The position numbers were made by a program, and so were the translations under genes. 64,000 nt of DNA, from NCBI RefSeq assembly GCF_002934605.1, contig NZ_PTJC01000005.1, positions 1,550,001-1,614,000 on the forward strand, in the 5' to 3' direction. Under the pieces are notes generated by a model. It saw nothing but the letters and a program-made list of their open reading frames with translations. It did not search any database and had not been told where the DNA came from. The stretch comes from Neolewinella xylanilytica (lineage in GTDB: Bacteria > Bacteroidota > Bacteroidia > Chitinophagales > Saprospiraceae). Position 1 is the first letter of the stretch. Each line of letters starts with the position of its first letter. This document shows, one piece after another, positions 8,033 through 17,700 of this stretch.

Positions 8033-8911
8033 CTACCGGATTACCTCCACCGGTTGATAGACCGCCACCAGCGCCTCGTCGAGGTTATCGACGTATTTAA
8101 GGTTGTCGTTCCGGCGAATGGCCTCCTCGATGGGGCGGTGATCGCTCATCAGGTCGGCTGGTTCGCCGTCGGGCCGGATGGCGATGCTGTGCTCGTAGTG
8201 GGCCGCCGGGCTGCCGTCGACGGTAATGATGGTCCAGCCGTCCGCCCGACTCACCACGCTGCGTTTGCCCAGGGTGATCATCGGTTCGATCGCGATAATC
8301 AGGCCGGCCTTTAGGACGGGTCCCCGGCCACGCTTGCCGAAATTCGGTACGTCGGGGGCTTCGTGCAGGCTGCGGCCCAAACCGTGGCCGACCAACTCCC
8401 GTACGGCTCCGTAGCCACATTCCCGTTCGGTGTAGTGCTGGACCGCGTGGCTGATATCGCCTACCCGGTTGCCTTGCCGGGCGGCGTCGATGCCCAGGTA
8501 AAGGCTGTGTTTGGTTCGGCGGCAGAGGTCCATGATGGGTTCGGTCACGTCGCCAACGCAGAAGGTATAGGCCGCATCGCCGTAGAACTCGTCGACGACC
8601 GTACCACAATCGATGGAGAGAATATCCCCGTCCTCAAAAATCTGGTGCTCGTTCGGTAGGCCGTGAACGACCTCTTCGTTGCGCGATACCAGCAGGGTAG
8701 AGGGGCAGCCGTACAGTCCTTTGAAACCAGGTACCGCGCCGTGATCCCGGATGTACGTTTCGGCGAAGGCGTCAATTTCCTTTCCGCTCAGGCCGGGGCG
8801 AAGCATTTTGGCTACCTCGGTGAGGGTATCGCACACCAACTGGCAGGCCTTGCGGCTACGTTCGATCTCCTCAGGCGTCTTAAAAATCATCTTGCGGCCT
8901 TTGCGTGCCAT
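8033..8911 (-). CDS. map: Methionine aminopeptidase, type I
   Basis: Removes the N-terminal Met from nascent proteins. All five dimetal ligands of the family can be placed: Asp in SIDCGTVVDEF and the second Asp in YGDAAYTF, His in GHGLGRSLHEAP, Glu in IAIEPMI and Glu in YEHSIAI. The frame is open to 8983, but a TACCTTTG promoter element at 8953-8960 lies inside that extension, so the ATG at 8911 (MARKGRKMIF, 292 aa) is preferred; MIFKTPEEIE at 8890 is also possible. There is a short C-terminal extension beyond the usual end. secY, the usual upstream partner, is absent: a divergent parA takes its place. Confidence 0.95.
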   Translation of the reverse strand: MARKGRKMIFKTPEEIERSRKACQLVCDTLTEVAKMLRPGLSGKEIDAFAETYIRDHGAVPGFKGLYGCPSTLLVSRNEEVVHGLPNEHQIFEDGDILSIDCGTVVDEFYGDAAYTFCVGDVTEPIMDLCRRTKHSLYLGIDAARQGNRVGDISHAVQHYTERECGYGAVRELVGHGLGRSLHEAPDVPNFGKRGRGPVLKAGLIIAIEPMITLGKRSVVSRADGWTIITVDGSPAAHYEHSIAIRPDGEPADLMSDHRPIEEAIRRNDNLKYVDNLDEALVAVYQPVEVIR

Positions 8912-8952
8912 AGTTCGCGGGGTTACGTATTGGGGTAGGTAACGCGGGAGGA

Positions 8953-8960
8953 CAAAGGTA
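8953..8960 (-). promoter_or_regulatory. -7 element of map promoter
   Basis: TACCTTTG on the minus strand, a perfect TAnnTTTG, lies 41 bp before the preferred map ATG. No clear TTTG was found at the -33 distance. It supports the short start at 8911. Confidence 0.55.
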
Positions 8961-8998
8961 GTTGAAGTTTTGCTGTCGTGCATGGGGTCCGCCCCGCA

Positions 8999-9014
8999 CC
9001 CGCGCCCCGGCGCC
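8999..9014 (-). repeat. Dispersed GC palindrome GGCGCCGGGGCGCGGG, copy 1
   Basis: Found between divergent map and parA. The core GCGCC-GG-GGCGC is a perfect inverted repeat. The same 15-16 bases recur at 38687-38702 and 61028-61042, and with one change at 19382-19397, always between genes. Confidence 0.6.
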
Positions 9015-9058
9015 CCCCGCTCATGAAGTAGCGCGGCTAATTCATTACCTTCGCCGCC

Positions 9059-9841
9059 ATGGGCAAAGTAGTTGCAATTGCGAACCAGAAAGGGGGGGTG
9101 GGGAAAACCACCACTACCATTAATCTAGGGGCGTCCCTGGCCATTCTGGAACGTAAAGTCCTCATCGTCGATGCCGACCCGCAGGCCAATGCGACCAGCG
9201 GGGTTGGCATACCCGCCGAAGACCTGGAAGCCAGCATTTACGAGGTGCTGATCAACGGCCTCGACGTCAACGAGGTCGTTTACGAGACGGAGACGCCAAA
9301 CCTCCACATCGTCCCCTCCAGCATCAACCTGGTCGGGGCGGAGGTCGAGCTGATCAACCGCTTCCGCCGGGAAGACGTGATGCGCAACAGCATTATCGAG
9401 CCGTTGCGCCGGCATTACGATTATATTCTCATCGATTGCCTGCCGAGCCTGGGGTTACTGACCATCAACGCCCTGACGGCGGCCGACTCGGTGCTCATTC
9501 CCGTGCAGTGCGAGTATTTCGCCCTGGAGGGCCTGACCAAGCTGCAGAGTACCATTCAGCTCGTGCAGAAACAGCTAAATCCGAAGCTGGAAATCGAGGG
9601 TATCCTGCTGAGTATGTACGACCAGCGGCTGCGCCTGGCGAATATGGTGGTGGATTCGGTACGGGATACCTTCGGCGACGAAGCCTTCAAGACCATCATC
9701 CACCGCAACGCCCGCATCAGCGAGGCCCCGAATATGCACCTCCCCGTCGTAATGATCAATGCCGGTAGCCGAGGGGCGAAAAACTTCCTCAGCCTGGCCG
9801 AGGAATTTCTGCTTAAGAACGGCGAACGCATTACCCGGTGA
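9059..9841 (+). CDS. ParA/Soj-family chromosome partitioning ATPase
   Basis: A 260-aa deviant Walker ATPase that forms nucleoid-bound dimers to move or position cargo. The deviant Walker A KGGVGKTT is at residues 11-18, DADPQAN (Walker A') at 38-44, and the Walker B-like [15 protein letters not shown] follows. It is full length and ends [16 protein letters not shown] at 9059; a near-consensus TACCTTCG lies at 9046-9053. The usual partner parB is not adjacent; instead the stop overlaps the GTG of a membrane protein. It could be the chromosomal Soj or a dedicated positioning ATPase; the high similarity to Soj makes the former more likely. Confidence 0.92.
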   Translation: MGKVVAIANQKGGVGKTTTTINLGASLAILERKVLIVDADPQANATSGVGIPAEDLEASIYEVLINGLDVNEVVYETETPNLHIVPSSINLVGAEVELINRFRREDVMRNSIIEPLRRHYDYILIDCLPSLGLLTINALTAADSVLIPVQCEYFALEGLTKLQSTIQLVQKQLNPKLEIEGILLSMYDQRLRLANMVVDSVRDTFGDEAFKTIIHRNARISEAPNMHLPVVMINAGSRGAKNFLSLAEEFLLKNGERITR

Positions 9842-11337
9842 GTAGAAAAAAACGTCGCAAGGCCAGCGTAAGTCAGTCCCCTAACCCCGGTCCGGTTCCG
9901 GCGTCGAGCCAGTGGCGTTTCTTCGTCTGGGCGTGCTGCTTCTTCTTCCTGGCCGCCCTCCTCGTCCAACTGGACGTGATGACCGCCTGGCCCGGAGGGG
10001 AAGGCTTTGCCCTGGCCCGGGCCCTGGATGCCGGCTGGGGCGACTACCTGCCCGCCTCGATCAACCACGTCCTGCTGCCCCTGGGCGACGCGCTTTCCGA
10101 CGACCCCGATTCCCGCTTCCTGTTCCCCCGCATGCTCTCGGCCTTCTGGCTGGTGCTGGCCGCATTCTTTACGTATCGGTGGACGAGCCGCTTGTTCGGC
10201 ACCCAGGTCAGCCAGTTGGCGCTCCTTTGCGCCGGGGCTTCCTTGTTCCTGCCGTTCTTCGGCAAGGTCGCCACGGCCGATACCCTGGCGTTGCTGGGCC
10301 ACGCCGGCATGCTCTGGTCGTTGCTGCTGTACGCGCTGGCGAAAGACCAGCGGAAGATCTACGCCTTCGGGGTGTTCGTGCTGCTGGCAGCCATTGCCGC
10401 TCCGGTTTCCACCCTGCTGCTTTCCATGATGGTGGTGGTGCTGGCGGTCTTCCAACGTACGGACTACTCCTGGACTACCCCGGCCGGCGTGGCGGTCGGG
10501 ATCAGCATGCTGGTGTTGCTCGTGCAGGGCCCCCAGGGAGCGAACACTTACTGGTATTACGGTCAGGAAGACAGCCGCGTATTGGACCTGCTCTACTACG
10601 GCCTGCTCGGTATGCTGCCGCTGGCGGGGTGGGTAATTGCCGGCTTCCGCGACCTCATCTTCAAAGCCCGCAATTTCGAACAGTTTTCCATGATCGTCGG
10701 CATGGCGATGGTCGTCACCCTACTGGCCCAGTCGCTGTTGTTTATGTACCTCGTCGCGCTGCTCGCCGGTAAGCAAATGCAGCTGTACTTCAGCGAACCG
10801 AACTACCCGTGGAAGGATTTCGTGCGGGCCACTTCGGTGGTTCAGTTGGTAGTGGCCTTCATCGGCGCGTTCTTGCTGCTTACGGGCGGGGCGATCTCCT
10901 TTCCCGGCGGGGGCTTCCGGGCCGCTCTGGGCATGGCCGCCGCCTACTGGATCTTCAGTCTGTTGGCGGTATTGGGCATCTTCGGCGACCGCCGGAATTT
11001 CGCGCTGGGTGGTTCCATCCTTTCCGGCATGCTCACGGTGATGTTTTTCTGGGTGCAGGTGTATCCCTACGTGGAGGTGGAGCGCTCCTGGCCCGAGGAT
11101 TTGCTGTCGCAGGTAACGGAGCCGGCCACCCTGCAAATTCCCGACGAGGCCGACGAGAGCGAGCTCAGTACGGCCCTTCCGTACTTTCGCATGGCGGGTT
11201 GGGAGTTGGCGCAGGAAGGTAGCTACCGCCTTTCCATGGCTCCCGTTGCGGCCGATTCGTTGGAGGGCGCCGGCGCGCGGGTGCGGGGCCGTGCCATCCT
11301 TCAACCGCTCACCTTCGTCCTTTCCCCGGTGGAATAA
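9838..11337 (+). CDS. Polytopic membrane protein, GT-C (ArnT/PMT-like) glycosyltransferase candidate
   Basis: A 499-aa protein with a basic N-terminus and about ten hydrophobic segments. The start is the GTG at 9838, which overlaps the parA stop (GTGA), implying translational coupling. The layout resembles ArnT/PMT enzymes: a long first periplasmic loop, then [39 protein letters not shown] and [14 protein letters not shown], the usual order of the GT-C core. The catalytic acidic pair expected in loop 1 (DE) is only weakly matched by [11 protein letters not shown], so activity is uncertain. The soluble C-terminus (about 420-499) is unique. If functional it would transfer a lipid-linked sugar on the periplasmic side. 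Could instead be a non-catalytic relative. Confidence 0.6.
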   Translation: MSRKKRRKASVSQSPNPGPVPASSQWRFFVWACCFFFLAALLVQLDVMTAWPGGEGFALARALDAGWGDYLPASINHVLLPLGDALSDDPDSRFLFPRMLSAFWLVLAAFFTYRWTSRLFGTQVSQLALLCAGASLFLPFFGKVATADTLALLGHAGMLWSLLLYALAKDQRKIYAFGVFVLLAAIAAPVSTLLLSMMVVVLAVFQRTDYSWTTPAGVAVGISMLVLLVQGPQGANTYWYYGQEDSRVLDLLYYGLLGMLPLAGWVIAGFRDLIFKARNFEQFSMIVGMAMVVTLLAQSLLFMYLVALLAGKQMQLYFSEPNYPWKDFVRATSVVQLVVAFIGAFLLLTGGAISFPGGGFRAALGMAAAYWIFSLLAVLGIFGDRRNFALGGSILSGMLTVMFFWVQVYPYVEVERSWPEDLLSQVTEPATLQIPDEADESELSTALPYFRMAGWELAQEGSYRLSMAPVAADSLEGAGARVRGRAILQPLTFVLSPVE

Positions 11338-11464
11338 CGTCCGGCATTGTCGGAACCGTAAGGAATGCATCGCCCGCGGTAACCTATTTCCTTGGCCCGG
11401 CAGACCGCATATTTTTCGCCGCGAAACGGAAGAATCGGTGTAAGTTGCTCGAAACTTTGCGATC

Positions 11465-11824
11465 ATGAAAAAAGAAACCATCGGGTTGATCCTGGTAGGC
11501 CTGGTTGGTCTGGCGCTCTTCGCCAGCGGGATGATGAAACTTTTCGCCCCACCACCGGAAGTCGTGGAATCCATGGGGTCGAACCTACCGCTGTTGGCCA
11601 TCGTGGAGATCGGCACGGTCGTGGTCATGGCCATCCCGCGGACGCGACTGCTGGGCATCCTGCTGATGGCGAGTTACCTCGGGGGCGTCATCGCGTTCGA
11701 ATGGCTACAGATGCCGGGCTTTCCGGTGGCGGGGGTTATCCTCAACACCCTACTTTACGTGGGCGCCGCGCTTTACCGTCCGTGGCTGACCAAGGGCGCT
11801 TATTCCGGTATCCCGACGGCCTAG
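11465..11824 (+). CDS. DoxX-like small membrane protein
   Basis: A 119-aa protein with four predicted membrane helices. It starts MKKETIGLILVGLVGLALF, continues ASGMMKLFAPPPEVVESM, and ends with a Trp-containing LYRPWLTKG. The helix layout and the G-x-x-K-L motif in the first loop match the DoxX-like family (PF13564). Such proteins often accompany redox or thiol-stress functions, but none is evident here. It stands between the GT-C-like gene (127 bp upstream) and the sugar porter (51 bp downstream) on the same strand, possibly sharing a transcript with the latter. Confidence 0.8.
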   Translation: MKKETIGLILVGLVGLALFASGMMKLFAPPPEVVESMGSNLPLLAIVEIGTVVVMAIPRTRLLGILLMASYLGGVIAFEWLQMPGFPVAGVILNTLLYVGAALYRPWLTKGAYSGIPTA

Positions 11825-11875
11825 GCTTATCTTTCCGCACCGCCGGTCTGGGCGGGATTAGTAAAATCATCGATC

Positions 11876-13204
11876 ATGAATACAGCACGGGTCTGGACTT
11901 GGGCCATCACCGTCGCGCTGGGCGGCTTTCTTTTTGGTTTCGACACGGCCGTCATCAGCGGAGCGGAGAAAGCCATCCAGGCGGAATTCGGCCTGAGCGA
12001 CCTGGCCATCGGTCAGATCGTGGCCATGGCCCTTTACGGCACCATTATCGGAGCGATCTTCGGCGGGGTGCCGGCCGACCGCTTTGGGCGCAGGGCTACG
12101 CTCATCGCCATTGCGGTGCTTTACCTCGTTTCCGCGGCCGGTTCGGCGCTGGCGGCGGACCCCCTGCAACTCAATATCTTTCGCTTCCTCGGCGGACTCG
12201 GGGTTGGGGCCAGCTCCGTGGTTGCCCCCATGTACATCACGGAAGTAGCACCGGCCGGGCAGCGAGGACAGCTGGTTGCGGCCTTTCAGCTCAACCTGGT
12301 CCTCGGTATCCTGGTAGCCTACTTCAGTAACTACCTGATCGTGAACGCCACAGTTACCATCGACTGGCGGTTGATGCTGGGGGTAGAAGTGGCGCCGGCA
12401 CTGTTGTTCCTGATCCTGCTCTTTTTCGTCCCGCGCAGCCCCCGGTGGCTGCTCACTAAGGGGGGAAACCGGGCGGAGGCGCTGGATGTACTGATGCGCA
12501 TCAATCCGGCCACCGCCAACGAGGAATTGCGTAAGATCGAGCAGTCCAATACGACCCGGGAAAAGGTCGCGCTGGCAAAATTCTTCAGCGGGAAGTACAA
12601 TCGGCCGATCCTGTACGCCTTCCTGTTTGCCTTTTTCAACCAGGTATCCGGCATCAACGCGGTGATCTACTACGCGCCCCGCATCTTCGAAGCCGCGAAT
12701 CTGGGCACGGAAAGTGCCTTCCTTTCGTCGGTGGGTATCGGTGTGGTAAACGTAATTTTCACCTTCATCGGGATGTACCTTATCGACCGCAGCGGACGCA
12801 AAACGCTGATGTACCTCGGATCATTCGGTTATATTATCTCCCTCTCCGCGGTCTCCTGGGCCTTTTACACCGATAACCTGGAGGGGTTGACCGTGCCCAT
12901 CTGGCTATTCGTTTTCATCGCCAGCCACGCCATCGGACAGGGAGCGGTCATTTGGGTATTCATCAGCGAAATCTTCGGCAATGAGGTCAGGGGGCTAGGT
13001 GCTTCCCTAGGCAGTACTACGCACTGGATTTTTGCCGCCATCATCGGGGGCAACTTTCCTTTCCTGGCGGCTACGTTCGGTCAGGCGGCCATTTTCGCGG
13101 TTTTCGCCTGCTTCATGGTGGGGCAGTTGCTATTCGTTTATTTCCTGATGCCGGAGACGAAGGGGGTGGAGCTGGAAGATCTGCAGAAGGAGTTGGTGCG
13201 GTAG
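11876..13204 (+). CDS. Sugar porter family MFS transporter (XylE/GLUT type)
   Basis: A 442-aa, 12-helix sugar:H+ symporter candidate. Diagnostic motifs are GGFLFGFDTAVISGA in helix 1, DRFGRRATL after helix 2, VPRSPRW before the central loop, QVSGINAVIYYAPRIFE in helix 7, DRSGRKTLM after helix 8, and PETKG at the end. These define the sugar porter subfamily. The QVSGINAV motif lines the sugar site and suggests a hexose or pentose substrate. Two exported GH13 enzymes occur elsewhere in the window, so uptake of released glucose is plausible (inference). A TATCTTTC element 40-50 bp upstream resembles the -7 consensus. Confidence 0.92.
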   Translation: MNTARVWTWAITVALGGFLFGFDTAVISGAEKAIQAEFGLSDLAIGQIVAMALYGTIIGAIFGGVPADRFGRRATLIAIAVLYLVSAAGSALAADPLQLNIFRFLGGLGVGASSVVAPMYITEVAPAGQRGQLVAAFQLNLVLGILVAYFSNYLIVNATVTIDWRLMLGVEVAPALLFLILLFFVPRSPRWLLTKGGNRAEALDVLMRINPATANEELRKIEQSNTTREKVALAKFFSGKYNRPILYAFLFAFFNQVSGINAVIYYAPRIFEAANLGTESAFLSSVGIGVVNVIFTFIGMYLIDRSGRKTLMYLGSFGYIISLSAVSWAFYTDNLEGLTVPIWLFVFIASHAIGQGAVIWVFISEIFGNEVRGLGASLGSTTHWIFAAIIGGNFPFLAATFGQAAIFAVFACFMVGQLLFVYFLMPETKGVELEDLQKELVR

Positions 13205-13297
13205 TCGCTCCCTTCGGTCGCGGTTAGTTCTTTAGTCGCTCCCTTCGGTCGCGGTTAGTTCTTTAGTCGCTCCCCGCGGTCGCGGGGAGCGACTAAA
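13204..13297. repeat. 31-bp direct repeat ending in a 17-bp perfect hairpin
   Basis: Immediately after the sugar porter stop a 31-bp unit (starting GTCGCTCCCTTCGG) occurs twice exactly (13204-13234, 13235-13265), then begins a third time and turns into a hairpin: TTTAGTCGCTCCCCGCG (13262-13278), GT loop, and its exact complement (13281-13297). The junction 15-mer GTTAGTTCTTTAGTC (13223-13237 and 13254-13268) is the reverse complement of 4710-4724 in the rpoA-rplQ spacer. Lying between convergent genes, the hairpin may serve as a bidirectional terminator, though T-runs are short. Confidence 0.85.
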
Positions 13298-13334
13298 CTA
13301 CTACCCCGGAAGGCGAAGGCAGCCGACTACCGTA

Positions 13335-14498
13335 TTACAACTTACTCCACTTCTCGGAGCGACGCGAGTTCTCCACCACGACCTCCACGAAGCGCATGCC
13401 GCGTAGTCCGTCCTCCACGGTAGGGAAGTCCGCTTCGATTTCGGTAGGTTGCCGTCCTTCCATGCGGGCCCGCAGGGTGGCGGCGAAGTTTTTGTAGATG
13501 TTGGCGAATGCTTCCAGGTAACCCTCCGGATGGCCGGGGGGCGGTACACGCTGGGCGGCCACCGCGGCGGGGTCCAGTTCACCGACGCCGGTACGGTAGT
13601 GGATAGCGGGTTGCTCGTGCCGTTTGTAGATCAGGGTGTTCGGTTCTTGCTGGTGCCATTCCAGGCCGCCGGTTTCGCCCCATACGCGGATGTTGAGGCC
13701 GTTTTCCTCACCTACGGCAATCTGGGAACAATGCAACAGGCCTTTGGCTCCGTCCTCGAAGTGAAGCAGGATGTTGGCGTCGTCGTCCAGTTGGCGGCCT
13801 TCGACGTAGCTGGTCAGGTCGGCGCAGACTTCGGTTACCTTCAGGCCGGTGACGTATTCCGCCAGGTTCTCGGCGTGGGTGCCGATATCGCCCATGGCAC
13901 CGCCAAGGCCGGATTTGCTGGGGTCGCTGCGCCAGCTGGCCTGTTTGTTGTCCGTGGCTTCCTTCTTATCCGCCAACCATCCCTGGGGGTATTCGACTAC
14001 GATCTTGCGGATCTTGCCGAGTTTGCCGTCGCGCACCATCGCTTTGGCCTGTTTGACCATCGGGTAGCCGGTATAGTTGTGCGTCAGGGCAAATACCAAT
14101 CCCGTTTCGTTCACCAGAGCTACCAATTCCCGCGCCTCGTCGACACTGAAGGCCAGGGGCTTATCGCAAACGACGTGGAAGCCGTTCTGCAGCGCCAGCT
14201 TGGCCGGACCGAAGTGAACGTGGTTGGGCGTGACGATGGAAATGAAATCCATCCGCTCTCCCTCGGGAAGCTCCTTCTCCTTTAGGATCATCTGCTCGTA
14301 CGATCCGTAGACCCGGTTCGGTGGGAGATAAAAATCCTCTCCGCTTAAACGGGATTTCTCCGGATCCGAGCTGAACGCGCCACACACCAACTCGATCTGC
14401 TGATCGATCGCCGCGGCTATGCGGTGTACACCACCGATGAAGGCGCCACGTCCGCCACCTACCATTCCCATTCTTAATTTCCTTGCCATTCGTTGCAT
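13335..14498 (-). CDS. Gfo/Idh/MocA-family oxidoreductase
   Basis: A 387-aa NAD(P)-dependent sugar or inositol dehydrogenase-like enzyme. The N-terminal Rossmann fold has MGMVGGGRGAFIGGVHR (residues about 10-26). The family's K-P motif appears as CDKPLAFS at about 132, and the C-terminal dimerisation domain includes GDIGTHAENLAEYVTG, whose His is the likely catalytic residue. The start may be the ATG at 14498 or at 14489 (MARKLRMG). It stands alone between a repeat-rich convergent region and the secDF terminator. Substrate not predictable. Confidence 0.9.
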   Translation of the reverse strand: MQRMARKLRMGMVGGGRGAFIGGVHRIAAAIDQQIELVCGAFSSDPEKSRLSGEDFYLPPNRVYGSYEQMILKEKELPEGERMDFISIVTPNHVHFGPAKLALQNGFHVVCDKPLAFSVDEARELVALVNETGLVFALTHNYTGYPMVKQAKAMVRDGKLGKIRKIVVEYPQGWLADKKEATDNKQASWRSDPSKSGLGGAMGDIGTHAENLAEYVTGLKVTEVCADLTSYVEGRQLDDDANILLHFEDGAKGLLHCSQIAVGEENGLNIRVWGETGGLEWHQQEPNTLIYKRHEQPAIHYRTGVGELDPAAVAAQRVPPPGHPEGYLEAFANIYKNFAATLRARMEGRQPTEIEADFPTVEDGLRGMRFVEVVVENSRRSEKWSKL

Positions 14499-14679
14499 GA
14501 TTTTTTACGGTGGCAAGTATAGGGAAAAGATGGTTGTCGCGGTGGGATAGGTGGCGAACTGGCGGTCGGCGGTGGAAGCACGCGTTGAGGGCCTCGTACT
14601 TTTCCGCTTACCGGGAAGGACAACACGTCGAAGTGTCGCCGTACGCGGTAGGCGACCGGTGAGGATGCGGACCAACGAA

Positions 14680-14713
14680 AAACCCCGCCAGGAAACAAGT
14701 CCTGGCGGGGTTT
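14680..14713 (-). terminator. Rho-independent terminator after secDF
   Basis: A perfect 14-bp stem, AAACCCCGCCAGGA / TCCTGGCGGGGTTT, with a 6-base loop, followed on the minus strand by T-rich sequence (TTTTTCGTT). It lies 32 bp beyond the secDF stop. The remaining bases of the 14499-14745 gap show nothing else. Confidence 0.9.
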
Positions 14714-14745
14714 CAATCAGCCATGCTGTGGGAGGTCAGCAGTGC

Positions 14746-17700
14746 CTACGTAGTTACGGGTGATTCTGCTTCGGTCTTCACCGTCTTGACTTCCTGCTCG
14801 TCTGTCAGGTCGTACACGATAGGGGTAGCAATGAAAATCGAAGAATACGTACCGACCACGATACCCACCAGCAGGGCAAAGGCGAAGCCCTTGATGCTCG
14901 CTCCCCCGAAGAGGAACAGCACGAACACCACCAGTATAGTCGTGAAGGACGTCATGACCGTCCGGCTGATCGTACTGTTGACGGCCAGGTTGATCATGGT
15001 CTTCTTATCCTGGCTGACGTGGTTGTTCAGATACTCCCGGATCCGGTCGAATACGATCACGGTATCGTTGATGGAATAACCGATCACGGTCAGGATGGCG
15101 GCGATGAAGGCCTGGTCGACCTCCATGTTGAAGCCGATCCAGCCCCAGCATGCCGCAAAAATACCCAGCGTAATGATGGAATCGTGAAAAAGGGCGACTA
15201 CCGCACCCGTTGAGAAGCGTTTGCCCTTGAAGCGGAGCAGCAGGTACAGGAAGATGCCCAGCAGGGCGATCACGCCGGCCCATAGCGCCGAGCGCTTGAT
15301 GTCGTCGGCGATCGTTGGCCCTACCTTGCTAACGCTGGTGATGTGCGTTCCACCGTCGGATTCGATATTGCCGAATTCTTCCAGGGTCAGGGCGGTATTA
15401 CCGGTCGCTTCCACTACGCCTTCGTAGAGGGCTGCCAGTACGATATCCTGCGGCTCCTGGTCGTCGATCAGGCCGGTTTCGTTCACCAGGTAGTTGGTGA
15501 CGATGTTGTAGGTATTATCCGTGTCTACCGATTTGATGGTCGGGGTACCCTGGAAGGGACCTTCCAGACTGGTACGCAGTTCCTGGGCGGTGACGTTCTC
15601 CTCCAGAACGACGGTGTAGCTGTAGCCCCCCTTGAAGTCGACCCCGAGGTCGAAGCCACGGACCAGGATAGCCACGATGGACAGTGCCACCAGAATGCCG
15701 CTGAAGGTATAGGCGGCTTTCCGCTTGCTGAGCCAGTCGATATTCACATCGGCAAATAGGTCCTTGCTACCGCCCGTCCAGAAGGTCATCGTGCCCTTCT
15801 TTTCGACCCAGTAATCCACCAGGAGGCGACCCACCAGTACGGCCGTGAACACCGAAGCCAAGACACCCACGATCAGCACGACGGCAAAGCCCTTGATCGG
15901 GCCGAGGCCGAACCAGGCCAGTACGGTAGCAACCAGAATGGTGGTCACGTTGGCGTCGATGATCGCGCTGTAGGAATTGCCGAAACCATCCCGGACGGCC
16001 TGGGGCACCGTTTTGCCCGTGCGCAGTTCCTCCCGCACCCGCTCGTAAATGATTACGTTCGCGTCTACCGCCATACCGATGGTCAGCAGGATGCCCGCGA
16101 TGCCCGGCAGGGTCAGTACGGTTCCTAGGCTAGCCAGGGCGCCGAAGATGAATACCAGGTTAAGCAGCAGCGAAATGATGGCTACGATACCCGCTCCACC
16201 GTAGTAGAACAGCATGAAGGCGAGCACGAGGCTAAAACCGATCAGCAGCGCCGTAATGGAGCTGGTGATGTTGGCCTCACCCAGCGAGGGGCCGACGATG
16301 CTTTCCTGGATGATCTCCGTACGGGCGGGCAAGCGGCCTACCTGCAGGATATTGGCGAGGTCGGTGGCTTCCTGTACGGTGAAGTCGCCGGTAATGCTGG
16401 TGCTTCCGCCGGTAATCGCGCCGTTCACGCGGGGAGCGGATACCACCTGGCTATCCAGCACGATCGCCACCTGGCGGTTGCCGGCATTGGCGGCTTCGGT
16501 GGTCATGCGGGCCCAGATGCGGCTGCCCTCGGAGTTCATGCTGAGGTTGACGGCGACCTGGCCGTTCGGATCGGGGCCGCTGCTGGCCCGGGTCACGTAC
16601 TCGCCGGTCAGGGGCGCTTCGCCGCCGCGGGGGAGGTTCAGTTGGTAAAGCGGGTACAGCTCCACCGCGTCACCGCCCTGGTCGCCGAAGTCGAGCGGCC
16701 GATCCGCCCAGCGGTAAATGGCGTTGCGGGGGAAGAGGCGGGCGATCTCCGGGTCGCTGAGGTAGTTGGTTACCGCAGCGCGGTCACCCGCCGTGGCTAC
16801 GCCGACCACCGCCGGGCCCAGGTTACCCTGGTTGGGCGTCAGGACGCTGAACAGCGGGCCGGCCGTCTGCCGGGGCACCTCGCGCTCCTCGACGGAGGCA
16901 ATGCTGTCGGGCAGCAGGTTGCCGTCAGCGTCCGTGGCGTAGATGGTGTCCAGCACGATCTCCGTGGTGGAGAAGTCGGCGCTGTCCTGGCCTTGCGCCA
17001 ATGCTTGCCGGCGGGCCAGCAATTCATCGGCCTGGATCAGGGCGTTGACGCTGGCCTGGTCGATGTTAACGACGTCGTAGAATTCCAGGTTGGCGGCAGC
17101 TTGCAGGAAGCTGCGCGCCCGCTCGGGGTTCTCGACTCCCGGTAATTCGACCAGGATGAGGTCGCGCTCGGCGTCGAGGCTGACGTTCGGTTGCACCACG
17201 CCGAGTTCGTCGATCCGCTTGCGCAGCATGACGTACGTCAAATTGACCGTTTCGTTGGCTTTTTCCCGCAGGATGCGGAGCACCTCGGCGTCGGAGGTGT
17301 TGATGCCGATCTGGTCGCGCAGGGCGTCGTTCCGGCCGAAGATGGTGGCCAGCTGTTGGTCGCCGGCGCGTTCCATCCAGGCGTCGCCGAATAGCTCGAT
17401 AAAGTCGGCGTCGGCGGTTTGCTGAGCTTGGGAGGCTGCATTGAGGGCTTCTTCAAAGGTGGGGTCCTTGGTATTGCGGGCCAGGGTTCGGAGGAACTCC
17501 CGGAGATCCACCTGGAGGACGACGGACATGCCGCCCTTTAGGTCCAGGCCGAGGGCCAGCTGTTGGGCCTTGAGATCCTGGTAGGTGTACGATTTAATGA
17601 GCGGAAGTCGGAAGACCTCCTGGTCGGAAATGCTGTCCAGATAGGACGCGCGAGCAATGCGGTAAGCTTCGCCTGAGTCTTCTCCCGTGAGGTTTTGCGC

